Assembly: GCF_937616625.2 (NCBI RefSeq)
Contig: NC_065577.1
Coordinates: 10,085,001 to 10,149,000 of the forward strand
Source of the DNA: Mercurialis annua
Taxonomy: Eukaryota; Streptophyta; Magnoliopsida; Malpighiales; Euphorbiaceae
Reading direction: 5' to 3'
DNA length: 64,000 nt
Shown here: one piece after another, positions 45,836-57,710 of the stretch
How the letters are laid out: each line of letters starts with the position of its first letter
Numbering within the stretch: the stretch's first letter is position 1
Position numbers and translations under genes: made by a program
The notes under the pieces: generated by a model
The model's database searches: none
Told to the model about the DNA's origin: nothing
Seen by the model: only the letters and a program-made list of their open reading frames with translations

Positions 45836-46887
45836 TAATAGTTTATGTTTGAAATTTTGTATATCGTTTTGTTGCTATTTGTTCTATGCTTGAAAATGAT
45901 ATGTGATCCGAAGGAACAAGCTACCTATTGGGCGTCAATAGGCCGTGTGATCACCGGTGTCTATAAGAGTCTAGATACGTGTATATAGAAACGTTTGATA
46001 TGAGCTCATTAAATGTTGATCATATTTATGATTATGAAATGGAATATGTTTGGGTATCGGAAAGGAGGATTATAATTTTGGTAGATACGAGGTAACTCGG
46101 TCGAACTATCTCGGGACCCGTATCTAGTGAGTAACTCGGTTGAACTATCTCGGGACTCACACCTTGGGATTAAGTAGTGGCATAAGTAACTCGGTTGAAC
46201 TATCTCGGGACTATGCCACGTGGTAACGAGTAACTCGGTTGAACTATCTCGGGACCGTACCACTTGGATCAAAATGATTTGATATGAATACAATGCATGT
46301 TAGGAAAAGTTAGGAGTTTAAGATTAAGGTTTCCATCAGATCAAATCCTTGTTTGTAATGTGATAATATTATATTTGTTTAAATAAATGAATTTCAATTG
46401 CGATGTTATTTTTGTGGTAATACCGTTAGTAAAGTATATCTCACTCAGCTTAAGCTGACCCCCCAATAGTGTTTCCTTTCAGGTTTATTATATGGCGATG
46501 TAGTCGAGCCTCCATCCATTTTTCTGGAAGTCTCAGTTGTGAAAGTTTCTACCCTTCTTAGAGCTGCAGTAGTTATGGTAGTAGACTTAGTCGATAGTAG
46601 ACAGTTTATGTTTTTCATGTGCTCTGGCATAAAGATGTATTTTTGGAAAATGGTTTATCCAACAATTTTGTATATGATTACATGGTATTTTAAATAGGGT
46701 GGTTTGTGTTTTTAACAGGTGCCAGTAGCACAGTTTTCAAACGTTATATTGCCGATTTTAAAAAAAATGTATGATTGTTATTTTGCGAAAAAAAAATTTA
46801 TAGTGAATTTCAGGCTTGCTACGGGATTCGGAACTACAATTCCCATTCCCTAGCGCCGGTCGCGGCCCTCGATTTTGGGTCGTGACA
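43666..46887 (+). repeat. LTR 3 of the LARD array
   Basis: 3222 bp. It shares GAACGA (44193) with LTR 2 and CCATCAGATC (46332) with LTR 1, so variants are mixed among the three LTRs, as after recombination. Followed at once by TCTAT and Helitron D sequence. Confidence 0.92.
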
Positions 46888-49462
46888 TCTATCTATTTTT
46901 AATTTATCTATAACTATCTTATACGTGGGAAAGGGGGCAGGCAAAATTACCGTAATAGGTTTCATCAAAGATAAAATTTATATTAAAATTTATAAAATTA
47001 TTAAGAATTTAATTTAAATAAAATAATACAAATAGTGACATAGTAAATTAATTAAGAGTTCAACTCCAACTTATGTTAGAATATCAAAATAATAGGAGTT
47101 TAATTTTAATAAAAAAATATAAATAAAAATAAAAATACCATAAATTATTATATTTGTTAATAGAAATTTAATTGCAATAGGAAAAAGATAATTATACAAG
47201 AGTTCGATGTTAGACTGCAAATTGAGTTGTTGAGACTTTCTTAATAATGGCTAGAGTATTGGAACAAATTGATCAACTTTCGAACTGCCCAAATTATTAG
47301 GTTTCACTGTTTTAGACGAATTAAACAATTAAATAGAAGTCTAATTGTAATAGAAATCTACAATAATAATGATCATGTAAAGAGTTTAACTATGTAATTA
47401 CATATAGTAATTATTACTTTAATGTACTAACAAGTTAAGTAATTTAGTTCTATAGAAAGAGAAATTCTTTACGTATAGTTACGTATTGGTATCAATTAAT
47501 TAACTCTTTGTGAAAACACACTTTGTGTGATTTAAATGTAAAAGGCTACTGTCACTATTAATTAATAAATAATTTAGTAACATATTTCATACTAATTTTT
47601 AAAAATAAAATCAATAAAAATTTAATTTAAATAAAATAAGATAATAAAACTATAAATGTTTAAATTGTTCAAAAAGTTTAAGTTGAACACAAATATTAAA
47701 ATATGGGAGTTTAAGGTTGAATATGACTTAGAATTAGAAAAAGTAGGCTGAAATAGAATTCCAGCGAAACCAAAATTAAGATTCCTAATTAGTGGACTGT
47801 TAAGAGTCTGGGGTTGTGTAATCAACTAAAAAAGGGCAAAAAAAAAAAATCAAACGGAAGCTTTTCAAATGGTTATATTGCATGATAACTTTGATGGATT
47901 TAGTTTAATATAAAGGTCCAAATTGTTTAAATATGTTTTACTATTCGAGAAAAGAGACTTGGAGTTGCATATATTGTTGGTTAATAATTGATGCCTTCAA
48001 TTATAAATTAATCTCTTCAAAATAATGTTATTTTTGTAATTGTTAAAAGTGAAGCTCTTTTTCAGTAGATTTTTTTTCAAATCGATTTCTATAAAATTAA
48101 GATAGATAATTTCTAAATTATCTAGGTAGAATTCATCTTTAATGGTATAAATTAGTCTCAAATTTATGCTAAATTACTTTGTCTATAAAAACCACATTCT
48201 AAAATTAAAATTGAGAAAACTTTTAAATATAAATTTTTAATTTTGATAACTTAAAATACAAAATATTAATTTTAAAAAAATTTAGAACATCAGACAATTT
48301 TCGATGAAAATGTGGGCATGGACGTCATAATATATGTTAGGATGATATTTTTCTCTTACAATTTCAATTTTTCAAAATAAGATTTTATTAACAATTAAAA
48401 TGTTATAGTATTTAATATAATGGGTCATATAAAAATTCCAGTGACGTGCGTAGTACATGACCAAATATTAGTGTTCTTAAACTATAAATTTTAAAAATTA
48501 AATTAGTGACTTCTCAATGCAGTTTAAATTCATACAAAAATAGTGAACCATAAATAAATCATTCACATGCATACCATATTTAATAGTTTAATTAGGATAT
48601 ATATTTAATATAAGACAGGTCAAATAATTGCCGCTCGTGTGCGTAAAATTATTAATTATGAATCTAATACCAAGTAGATCAGTGCTTAAAATAATCATTA
48701 ATTACTAAAATATTATGAATAGTAATAAATTGATATTATATATCACTGATTTTACTAATATCGTGAATGTGATTTTTTTAAATTAGAATTAGAGTAAATG
48801 AATTTGTAATAAGTTAGTTAAAAATATAATATTATCTTCTTATAAATTAAAACTTAATTTAAATAACGGGTCATGTGAATATCGCTCACGTGCGTAGCGC
48901 GTGGCAAAAAACTAGTAAATATAAAAGCACGGATGGAGGGATATGCAAATTTACTGAATAATCCTTTTTAGTTTATTACTAAATAAAGATTTTATAGTCA
49001 TTAACTAATTAGTTATTTAATTAATCACTATTGTAATTAAAGTCCTAATTAGAATAGGTAGCTAAATTATCTCCAATTTAGTTTTTACTTTTTAGTATGT
49101 AAAAAATAACATTGTCTCCAAATTAGTAGGAATACCTATCTTTTAGTTTGATTTAACTACAAAATTAAAATACTGTATTTGGTCAATATATTATTATTTA
49201 AATTTCTATCTTATTATTTTTAAAGATATAATTAATAAAATTAGGTTAACTATTTAATTATGGTTATTATAAAACCAAAAGAAGAATAAATTCAGTATGG
49301 AAAAAAATTTAATAATTGAATATATTATATTTACTTTTACAAAAATTCTTAACTAATTTAATATTAATTATAAAAAAAAAATTGATATAATTATAATAAA
49401 TTTACTAATATATTGATGAGTTACTTTACGAGCCACGTGCATAGCACGTAATGCGAAACTAA

Positions 49463-49690
49463 TTGAAGAAAAAGTTGTAAAATAATATTGATATGTAGAA
49501 CAAATTGATAAACATAGTTGATTATAGTAAGTTTGATATAGTTTTATTTATTTAACAATGTTTTATCTTAATTCATTGTAAGCATGTTGATATATATTGT
49601 CTGTAATAAGCATGTTGATTCTTACTATTTTCCTACCCGATATAATTAATAAAAGAAAGAGATTAAGAACTCAACTACTGAAACATTTAC
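49463..49690. other. Residual intron 5 of the MATH pseudogene
   Basis: AT-rich, no feature. Its right end keeps the exon-5 splice donor (minus-strand AAG|GTAAATGTTTCA), homologous to the intact gene. Confidence 0.6.
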
Positions 49691-49859
49691 CTTCCCTTTC
49701 ATAATGTTGTTCCGCAAGCTGGTTCCTTACTCGTAGCACGTATCCGCATATAACTTTTTTCCATTGTCAAAAGTTGCATGACGATCTTCTGGTTTTAAAA
49801 ATATGGATAAGCTTTTGTCTTTCTCTCTTGAATCCCCTTTTGAATGAACTTTGATGCTC
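49691..49859 (-). pseudogene. MATH gene copy, exon 5 (frameshifted)
   Basis: Homologous to intact exon 5 (51424-51590): acceptor TTTTAG|GAGC and donor are kept, and the protein matches as KGDSREKDKSLSIFLKPED.HATFD.GKKLYA. It has one extra codon and a 1-base deletion (GCGGATAC where the intact gene has GCGGAATAC), leading to an early stop. Length 169 against 167 agrees with +3 and -1. Its exon 6 is at 20673-20833. Confidence 0.85.
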
Positions 49860-49868
49860 CTAAAACAT

Positions 49869-50636
49869 TGTTGGAAAATATTGGCGGAACGTTCGTTGAA
49901 AGTGGCGGAACGTCCGTCGATCGATCGGCTCTCTTTAAAATAGTTGAACGACAAAATTCCACATCTCCTTGTTGGAAAGTTATTGAATTTAAAAACAAAA
50001 AAAAAAGTGTCTTGTAACTTGAAATGAGAACATAGAGAGTTTTGTGGTTTTCCCACATTGCTTAGGAGAACTCAATACATTGGATTTATAAGTTTGGTTT
50101 TTCTCATATGGGTTTGGACCCCAAGGGGTACCCAATTTTGTAAATGGGGTAGGAGTTACATCCTTCCTTATTAACCCCGCGCGCTGGCCTAGTCTGGGTA
50201 GGTGGTTCGGTTCGGCTAGCACTTTATTTTTTGGATACAAAAGTATTAATATTTTTTATTTAATTCTTTTGTAACTGTTTTTGACTCTCTAATTTTATCT
50301 CCCCACGTTTTTGACTGTTGCTGTTTTCCTCATTAATCAGAAAACGTTTTCTTTATTAATTATTTACACAACAGCTATATTTTCTTAACCTATAAATACT
50401 GGCTTCATTTTCCATTTACAAATACACACAAACACAGAGCAATACAAAGAAAGTGTTTTAGAGCTGATTACACAGTGCAGTGTAATCAGTATTCCGGCTG
50501 TCTTATCCTAGGGACGCCGCGGTTGATAGTTAGCTTTGCACCACTGAGCTGTGCCGCAAAACGTCTAGAAGAGAGCGACCTAATTTGCGACTCAGCCTCA
50601 TCGTATTCAGTTCATTTTATAGCAATTGTATCAACA
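49869..50636 (+). mobile_element. LTR-like fragment beside the pseudogene exon
   Basis: Starts TGTTGGAAAATATTGG, ends TATCAACA, and has a TATA box (CCTATAAATACTGG near 50391) followed by a leader-like stretch. The GC-rich direct repeat GGCGGAACGTYCGT occurs at ~49884 and ~49905. This looks like a solo LTR or truncated element. No 5-bp target duplication and no primer site were found, so borders are tentative. Confidence 0.4.
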
Positions 50637-51099
50637 ATTGTATATCATGCGATGTAACCATACATCGAGTGCTTTTTTAGTGAACAAATGGAGTTGTAAA
50701 ATTTATTCGATAGAATTACAATGTTAAATTTAATTTTGACTTTTTTGAGTTGTTAGTTGGTTGTCCAACATTTTTACGAATGAAATTTAAATTTTTATTT
50801 CAAAGGAGAAGGTACTTAATATTTGATGAAATTTTCAGATTTAGACAAATTATAAGTGCCAAATGGTATATTCTAAAGTTAAATTTGTAAATATTTTAAA
50901 ATTAGTCATTCACCTTCTCGTGAAAAAAAAAATGAACACATAATATCGGTAAGTGAATGTAAAGGAAAATGAAAATTTATATACATGAATCGCATTGCCA
51001 TTCAATACATGAACACAACGTTACTACATATTGTGCCAAAATAAAACTAAGATTGTTAAAATCCAAAAAGACACACAAAAAATTGGAATCTCCATAACT
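50637..51099 (-). other. Spacer and 3' UTR of the MATH gene
   Basis: AT-rich. From ~50955 to 51099 it is homologous to the 3' flank of the displaced exon 6 (GGAAAATGAAAAT, GCATTGCCATTCAATACATG), so this part is probably 3' UTR. Confidence 0.55.
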
Positions 51100-52919
51100 T
51101 CAGGACAGACCTTTACGCACGGTCATTGCTTGAAATTCTACTTCGACAATCAAAGTATTGTTAAATAGAAAGCCCTTTAATTTGTCATTGAGATCAACGA
51201 GGGACATAAATTTTGAAAACCCCCAGGACTTGGTATTAGATCCGTACTGACAAGAAGCTGCAAAATGTAAATAAAAAAATGTAATGAACAAGGGCATATA
51301 TTAAGCTACTGAACAAGGGCATATTTTAAGGGTTGAGCTTAATTTTTGAGTTAGATTATTACTATCCCACGACTCAATATAATGAAGGAAAGAAAAAAAA
51401 GAATATAGCATTGAAACATTTACCTTCCCATTCTCGATGCTGCCCCACGAGCTGGTTCCTTACTCGTAACATGTATTCCGCATATAACTTTTTTCCATAG
51501 TCAAAAGTTGCATGATCCTCTAGTTTTAAAAATATGGATAAGCTTCTGTCTTTCTCTCTTGGATCCCCTTTTGGATAAACCACTATGCTCCTTAAAATTT
51601 TTGGAAATTAGTAAAAAGAAAAAAGATTCAGCTTATATATATGACAAGCATCAAATGTAAATAAAGTTTGTGCATACCAGTTGCTGCCACCAATGGTAAA
51701 CGCTTGGGATGTTTTAGGTGATGAATCCAATTGCGAAAACTTTTCAATAGTCCATGTATACGTATTGTTAGCCGCCGGCTTCTTCACCATGGACAAGCAC
51801 TCTCCTTTGTTGGCATTTTCTATCACAAAAATCTCAGCACCGAAAATGCAACAGTCGTCCACTAAGTATCCGTTGGATTCATCTTTGAAATCAGTGACGG
51901 AAACGAGTTTGTCAAATCCCCATTCTTTTTTACTTCCATGAAACCGCCGTACTTTCTCATCAGCATCTACAAAATCATGCGTTGCAAATTATCAAACCAT
52001 TTTAATGAAGACAATACTATAGTATAATCTATGTTTATTTTCAAGCTTAACTTCTAGCGTCTCCCTCCAAAAGATTAAAAACACTAGAGATTACATAAAT
52101 GTATAAACAACATACCTTGAACAGTCCAGTAATTATCACAAATATAATCATAAACAAACAGCTTGAAATTAACAATAATCTCTTGATTGAAAGTGAGTCG
52201 GTTGGATTCGGAGAGCAGAAGATACAAAGATATGTATCCATCCCCATTTTTTTTCTTGTTCCCTCGAGGATACAGAGATAAGTTCCTGCACCCAGAAATT
52301 AAAAGTTTGATGTAGAAATTACTTATACCATTTTTTTCTATTTTCCACATTCAAACTAATCCCCCACTCGAGTATAGGTCCTTGCGCGAGGCAAACAACA
52401 CTTAATAGTTAATGGTTGTATTAAAATAAAATATATTCTATCACAAGACATTCAGGTTTTGCGTGAAGAAGAGTAAACGAAGTACTGACCATTTATAGCC
52501 GCCGACTTCAAAATCAGCGGACTGGAAGCACTCAGCTTTTGCGTCGGAAAGCAAAGAGAAGTTCTGGATCTTAAAAATGTAGTGTGCAGGTGGAACACTT
52601 CTCGGTTTCAAACTTGGTTCTGTTAAAACAATAACAACAACAATACCCACAAAAACAAAGATAAATCATAACGAAAGTTCATTGTTTTTGGCTAGACTGA
52701 AGAAGAAAAGCATGTAAAATTATAAGTACCTGCATTAGGATCTTGATTTGCCCTAGCAGTAGCAGTCGAATCTTGATTTTGGTGGGAATTACGTAACGTG
52801 GGAAGTTGAAACCAAAAATCTGAAGAAAAAAAGCATGTAAAACAATAAGTAGCTGCATCATCATCTTGATTTGCCCTAGCAGCTGATTCTTCTTCCAACA
52901 CACGTCTCCTTCCTGTCAT
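51100..52919 (-). CDS. MATH (TRAF-like) domain protein, six exons
   Basis: Spliced gene: exons 52919-52730, 52619-52490, 52285-52116, 51966-51678, 51590-51424 and 51257-51100; 1104 nt, 367 residues. All introns are GT-AG and the frame closes exactly, splitting Trp codons at two junctions. Residues 1-63 are a poorly conserved lead, then two MATH domains: about 72-205 (HYIFKIQNFSLL, F.VGGYKW.LSLYPRGN, WGFDKLVS, DDCCIFGAEIFVIE) and about 220-360 (YTWTIEKFSQLDS, FTIGGSNW.IVVYPKGD, SLSIFLKLED, SWGFSKFMSL, GFLFNNTLIVEVE). MATH domains bind peptide motifs in partner proteins; plant MATH-only proteins form a large family, some resembling the N-terminus of UBP12/13. The substrate is unknown. The ATG at 52917-52919 gives MTGRRRVLEEES; an upstream in-frame ATG at ~52985 would place TATA-like sequence inside the CDS, so it is less likely. 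Confidence 0.87.
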
Positions 52920-52965
52920 GTTTTTGGTGGCAAGACAATTACATATTGTGGGAACTTCAAACCAA

Positions 52966-52973
52966 TATATATA
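52966..52973 (-). promoter_or_regulatory. Candidate TATA box of the MATH gene
   Basis: TATATATA about 50 bp upstream of the chosen ATG on the minus strand. TATA runs are common in this AT-rich DNA, so the call is weak. Confidence 0.35.
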
Positions 52974-52985
52974 CACTAGGCCCAA

Positions 52986-53613
52986 CCTAATACTAGCATT
53001 TTGGGCTGCATTTCTTCAGTCTGAGCCTAATTTCTCGGAAAAATTTCTCAATTTATTTTATATTTTTCACAATCTTTCCTTTTTAATACCCTTTAAAAAA
53101 TATTTACATTTTATACTGACCTTTGAATTTTTTAGGTAAATTTTTTTAGAATAATTTGTTTAGTCAAAAGATCTTCATATGGTAAATATTTTTTATTGGG
53201 CATGTTAACATTTAAATGTTCAAGGATTTTGATAATTTAGAGCTTTTACATTTGAAAAACATGTTAATCTTATCATAGTCTTGTTGTTTTTCCTTCGTCA
53301 TTCTATTATTTAATCAAATCAAGCAACATAAATTAAAATGGATTTCACATGGGACCTAGGTAAAGGATAATGAAATATGGACGAGTCACTAAAAACATTT
53401 TAAAAAGGAACTAATGTTTTTACAAGTCAACCTGCCTTTTCAAATAAATGATTATATCTTTTCTTAATACAATTGCCTTTAGTTTTTTGGAACCGATTTT
53501 TGCACTCCACCAGTTTATAATAGCACTCCAATTCTTTACCAAAAGACTAATATATCCCCCTACAAATGCAATACTTCTATCTTTTATTTTGTTTAACCTC
53601 TTAAATATAATTA
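52986..53613. other. Upstream/intergenic DNA
   Basis: AT-rich sequence upstream of the MATH gene. No other feature was recognised. Confidence 0.5.
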
Positions 53614-53622
53614 TTTTAACTA

Positions 53623-53921
53623 GGCCAAATGTTGTAAAAAGGCCAAATCTTTCACAAATGTTTCACAAAAGTCCTAACCTTTCAATTTTGTTGATTTTGT
53701 CCAAAAAATGATTATTTGGTTTCACAAAAGTCTTGACCTTTCAATATTTGGCATGCCACATAGACGCCACATAGGCGCCACATAGGCAAATTGAAATCAA
53801 ATTGAGAGTTGGACACAATTGAAACCAAATAATTTATTTTTGGCCAAAATCGACAAAATTGAAAAGTCAGGACTTTTGTGAAACTTTTATAAAAGGTTTG
53901 GCCTTTTTACGACATTAGGCC
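53623..53921. mobile_element. 299-bp MITE, probably Mutator-like
   Basis: Inverted ends of ~80 bp (GGCCAAATGTTGTAAAAAGG facing CCTTTTTACGACATTAGGCC; CACAAAAGTCCT in inverse). Flanks TTTTAACTA (53614-53622) and TTTAAACTA (53922-53930) match at 8 of 9 bases, fitting a 9-bp duplication. Three copies of GCCACATAGRC lie near 53755-53786. Confidence 0.75.
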
Positions 53922-53930
53922 TTTAAACTA

Positions 53931-56796
53931 ATTACTGAATCCATTGATATTTAGTGAAATATTACCAACTCCATCAGAAATTTAAATTCATTAGTTACTA
54001 ATTGGTGCTAGTTTTTATACTAAATTTAATAGCTAAATTAAGTAATAATAATAATAAACCAAACATTTTTTTTATATTAAATTGAAATTTGAAATTTGAA
54101 ATTTGAAATTAAAATAGAAATATATAATGTATTAAGTATATTAAATAAAGTGTTATTAACTGATATATGTTGGATCAATATGTTGTCCATAAAACTTCTT
54201 AATTTAATTAAACATGGTTGAATATACGAATATTAAATAGAATCGTTTTATACATACCTGTTGTCGATTCCACAAGTTTGATTGATTTAATGCACTAAGT
54301 CTCAATTATTTTCATAGTGGAAAATACTTATATTTAACCACCTAATGTACTTATTAATTGTATATATTTTGGTAGAAAATTAAGTTATGATTCATTAGTT
54401 AGTTATGTGGTATCGCATTACATGTATATATAAACATATAATGGATGCCATGGATAGGTGTAACTTTCCATTAAATTACCACCATTCATGGAGTTGCAAC
54501 TTTTCATTAAAGGTTGCAATCCTATTCCATACAAACTCATGCAAACCCAAATATGTAATTGGATTCGGGTCAATTCGTCATGGGCGACCCGACCCAAATA
54601 CCAACATCTCGCACTCGCACATAAAGGGTTAGACCTCATTGCGAGATTCTCTATTATCAAAATATAACTACAATTTCATACTGGTACATATGTCGTGCGG
54701 CCTAGCGAGTATACCTACACTCGAGAGCTTATATTTATGCATCTGTTAGGAATACATAACAGCTTCTACCCATTAAAAAATAAATTATTTTTATTCTCGC
54801 AGTACCCTATATTTATCCTTTTGAAATGATAAACTCCATTCCCTCCCAGAGTATGTTAAAAAACATATATACTTGTGTACTCATAATCAAGTCACATTTT
54901 TTTAAAAATTGACAATATTGGCCAATGAAAACACTGAATCAAATCTTCTTTTCTTACTTGAAATTTACAATTTTATACACAGTTGCTTTTCTAGACATGG
55001 TCCATAGGCCGAATCATCCATAACCATAGGTAGCAAGCTAAGACAGCAAACACCATGAATAAAACATAAATAGCAGTAAAAAGTCTAAAGGTACAATCAT
55101 AAGAATATATACTTATCCTATATGGTCTCACACAGTGGAGAAGCAGGGAATCATTCTCCCACTATCCTTTTGGTCGTCTAAGCAAACATGGTATGAATCA
55201 TGTGCTACAGTATTCTGTATATCTTCGATGTCAAATAAAATACTGTACGAATCTTAGTTCAGTCATTTCTTAACGCCTAACTTGAATTCTCAAAACTTTT
55301 ACTCCTAGCAGGTAATAATGAGAACTCACATTTGGCTATCACAGATCACTTGGATTCGGACAATCCAAAACGGTTATAAATATAGTATATAACCTCATCT
55401 CATTCTCTTGAGGCAATAAACCTAACATCATATCTCATCTCCACTCGCTCATCTAGCGCTAGAGGCGACCGCTCGTGTGAGTGAGCCGATTTAAAATCTG
55501 TGTGACATCTTTATTGAGCCTTTAGCAAATAATATATGTGATGTGATGATATAATAAAATTAATGACAAGACATGATCTAAAATCCGTGTGGCATCTTTT
55601 ATTTAGAATTTTATTATTTCAAAAAAAGGGAGTCTTTGAGAACTGCCCAAATTTTTCTTTAAAAAATATTGGCACGGAAAGTTAATTTCTCAAGGTACCG
55701 GGAACTGTTTTTTTACAAAATATTGGATTAAAAACATTGGAAAAAACAAAAGAAAACCAAAAATAAACCGATTCAACTTTGATTTATTTTTCGGTATTAG
55801 ATACCAAAAGTATACCTAAAAAATAATAATTAAGAGACACCAAATAAACAGTTTAAAAAACACTCATATATAAAAGTCAGCAAAATGAAAAATACGCAAA
55901 AATAAAAACACAAAGAAAACACTTCAAATACACCTAAATACTCTTATAAAACACATAAAATGCAGTTAACAAAATCAATAATCCATTGGTCAATAGTGAA
56001 TATACCATGTATTGACCGCATTGTTCACCGCCGGTTAACAATCCATGAACCGCCGTGTATTGCAAGTATCATGTTATATTTTCCGCATCTTTCCTTCTTC
56101 TTTTCATCCCTCTTATTTCGACTTCTCCACGACGGTTTCTTCCTAATTTTTGCTCATCTCTCGACGGTTTTGAAGACAATTTTATTTATGTTTTCTTTTG
56201 ATTTTCTTTATTTAAATCATCAGCTGTTGTATCATGTATGATTTTCTTTCTCAATCAACCTAAAGTGTCTTCTATGGTATTTTTTTTTCTATTTTTAGTT
56301 TTTGATTTTTTGTGTTTGCAGGTTTTGATTTACAATCTTCTTTATTTTTTAATTTTATTTTAGTTTTAATCTAGTTTATTTTAGGTTATTATTTGATTCG
56401 TATTGCTAATTTAATTGAATCCTAGATTTTTAAATTCAAAACACGAACTACACTTCTCACAATTCAAAATACAAATTAATTTTGCCATACAATGTAAAAA
56501 AAAATAAAAAAAATTGCTAATATTATATATAATTAATTATTTAATTAATCACTAAAAATATATTATAATTAGATTCAAAATTCAAATAGTACTGCATACC
56601 TAATTAGTTGAAATCTCTAAATCTTAGCTATAACAATTATATAATATAAAAAATTTCACATATATGTTTTTTTTCCACCACTATGACGGTAGATAGTTTT
56701 TACTAGATTTTTTTACTAAAACAGTAGATTTAATAATAAGTAATGGTTGAGCAATATAACTGCTTGAAAAAAAAATTAAAATCGTGAAGATATAAA
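53931..56796. other. Intergenic DNA, no gene recognised
   Basis: No supported ORF. A short tandem repeat of GAAATTT (four units) is at 54084-54110. A less AT-rich stretch at ~54440-55500 looks like old repeat sequence, but I could not assign it. Confidence 0.5.
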
Positions 56797-57710
56797 TCTA
56801 TACTATATATAAAAGTACGGATGGGGGGGGGACAGGCAAATTTACCGAATAACCCCTTTTAATATATTATTAAATAACGGTTTTATGGTCATTAACTAAT
56901 TGTTTATTTAATTTATTATTAAAAATATATTATAATTAGAATCCTAATAAGAATTAGAGTTCTAATTAGAATAGAATTATATTATTTTTTATAGATAAAC
57001 AAAAGCCTTGCACGGCAAGGACAAAATAAAGAAAACTAACTCTTATGCATAGCTCCTACGTCCATACTGCTATCAAGATCAGCCACGAATAAATCCAATT
57101 GTTTGGAATTTTTTCAATCCAAATGCTTTAAGGAACTAATTTATAGAAGTGAACATTGCTATTTCACTAAAAAAATAGTAATGGCAAAACAAACAACGTT
57201 AATTTTGTTTTGGTTTTTGTATCATATTTTACTGTTACAAAGTTAAATTCTACTTATTAAGAAAATAAAGAAAACGAAAATCTTAATATGGATTTAATAA
57301 AGAAAATAAAGAGTTTAACATGGATTGGAAAACTACATTATATATAACAGATTAAATACTAAAATATAATAAAATTAATATTTAAAATTATTACTTGCTA
57401 CAAACTATTATTACTACTATTAACAATTGAAAAATAATAGTAGTAATAATAGTATAAATAATATATAGTATAGATATAGATTAATTAGAGCTATAAATAA
57501 GGATAAATTTAAAATAATTAGAGTACTAATTACTACTATAATCATAAAATTTATAATTATAAAATTTAAGTATTAATTAAAAATGTTAAACTATTAAAAT
57601 AATCATCTAAAGTATTAAATAAGATAATTAAATATATTTAATTAACTATTATTTGATAATCTGACGAGTCACACTACGAGCCACGTGTGAAACACGTAAA
57701 GCGACACTAA
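56797..57710 (+). mobile_element. Helitron A (non-autonomous)
   Basis: Starts TCTATACTATATATAAAAG after a host A and ends CTAA at 57707-57710 before T. The subterminal hairpin is ACGTGT-GAA-ACACGT. It holds a non-Helitron stretch (~56985-57125) with a possible minus-strand coding tail (stop at 57036-57038). No Rep/helicase. Confidence 0.85.

Larger units (their letters stand above)
28748..46887 (+). mobile_element. Tandem LARD array (family 2): LTR-internal-LTR-internal-LTR
   Basis: Three LTRs (28748-31971, 36200-39435, 43666-46887) and two interiors (31972-36199, 39436-43665), all nearly identical. The outer ends carry one matching duplication TCTAT (28743-28747 and 46888-46892), and no duplication occurs at the middle LTR. 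This is the expected result of unequal recombination between LTRs of sister copies of a single insertion. Termini (TGTAATACCCCGTACG...GGGTCGTGACA) and primer site relate it to the family-1 LARD. Confidence 0.93.
28743..48915 (+). mobile_element. Helitron D, inserted in Helitron E and itself split by the LARD array
   Basis: Starts TCTAT at 28743 (these 5 bp are also the LARD target duplication), resumes at 46893 and ends CTAG at 48912-48915. Flanks are A (28742) and T (48916), as required for Helitron insertion between A and T. Near the 5' end is GGGGGCAGGCAAAATTACCG, matching Helitron A (GGGACAGGCAAATTTACCG). The subterminal hairpin is CACGTG...CGCGTG. The ~2.0-kb body (46893-48915) is AT-rich and has no ORF of note. 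Confidence 0.72.
28730..49462 (+). mobile_element. Helitron E (outer), split after 13 bp by nested insertions
   Basis: The 5' end TCTATACTACATA (28730-28742) follows a host A. The body resumes at 48916 (TAAATATAAAAGCACGGATGG) and ends CTAA at 49459-49462 before a host T. The reassembled 560-bp element matches the Helitrons at 56797 and 57711 in its 5' end, its body and its 3' hairpin (ACGTGC-ATA-GCACGT, 12 bp before the end). It is non-autonomous; no Rep/helicase ORF. Confidence 0.7.

Noticed and set aside
52692..52985. Upstream start of the MATH protein at 52985
   Set aside because: It would translate the TATA-like sequence and an unlikely hydrophobic lead; the ATG at 52917-52919 fits better.
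54640..55650. Possible LTR or gene remnant
   Set aside because: Less AT-rich and with some short palindromes, but no termini, ORF or motif could be supported.
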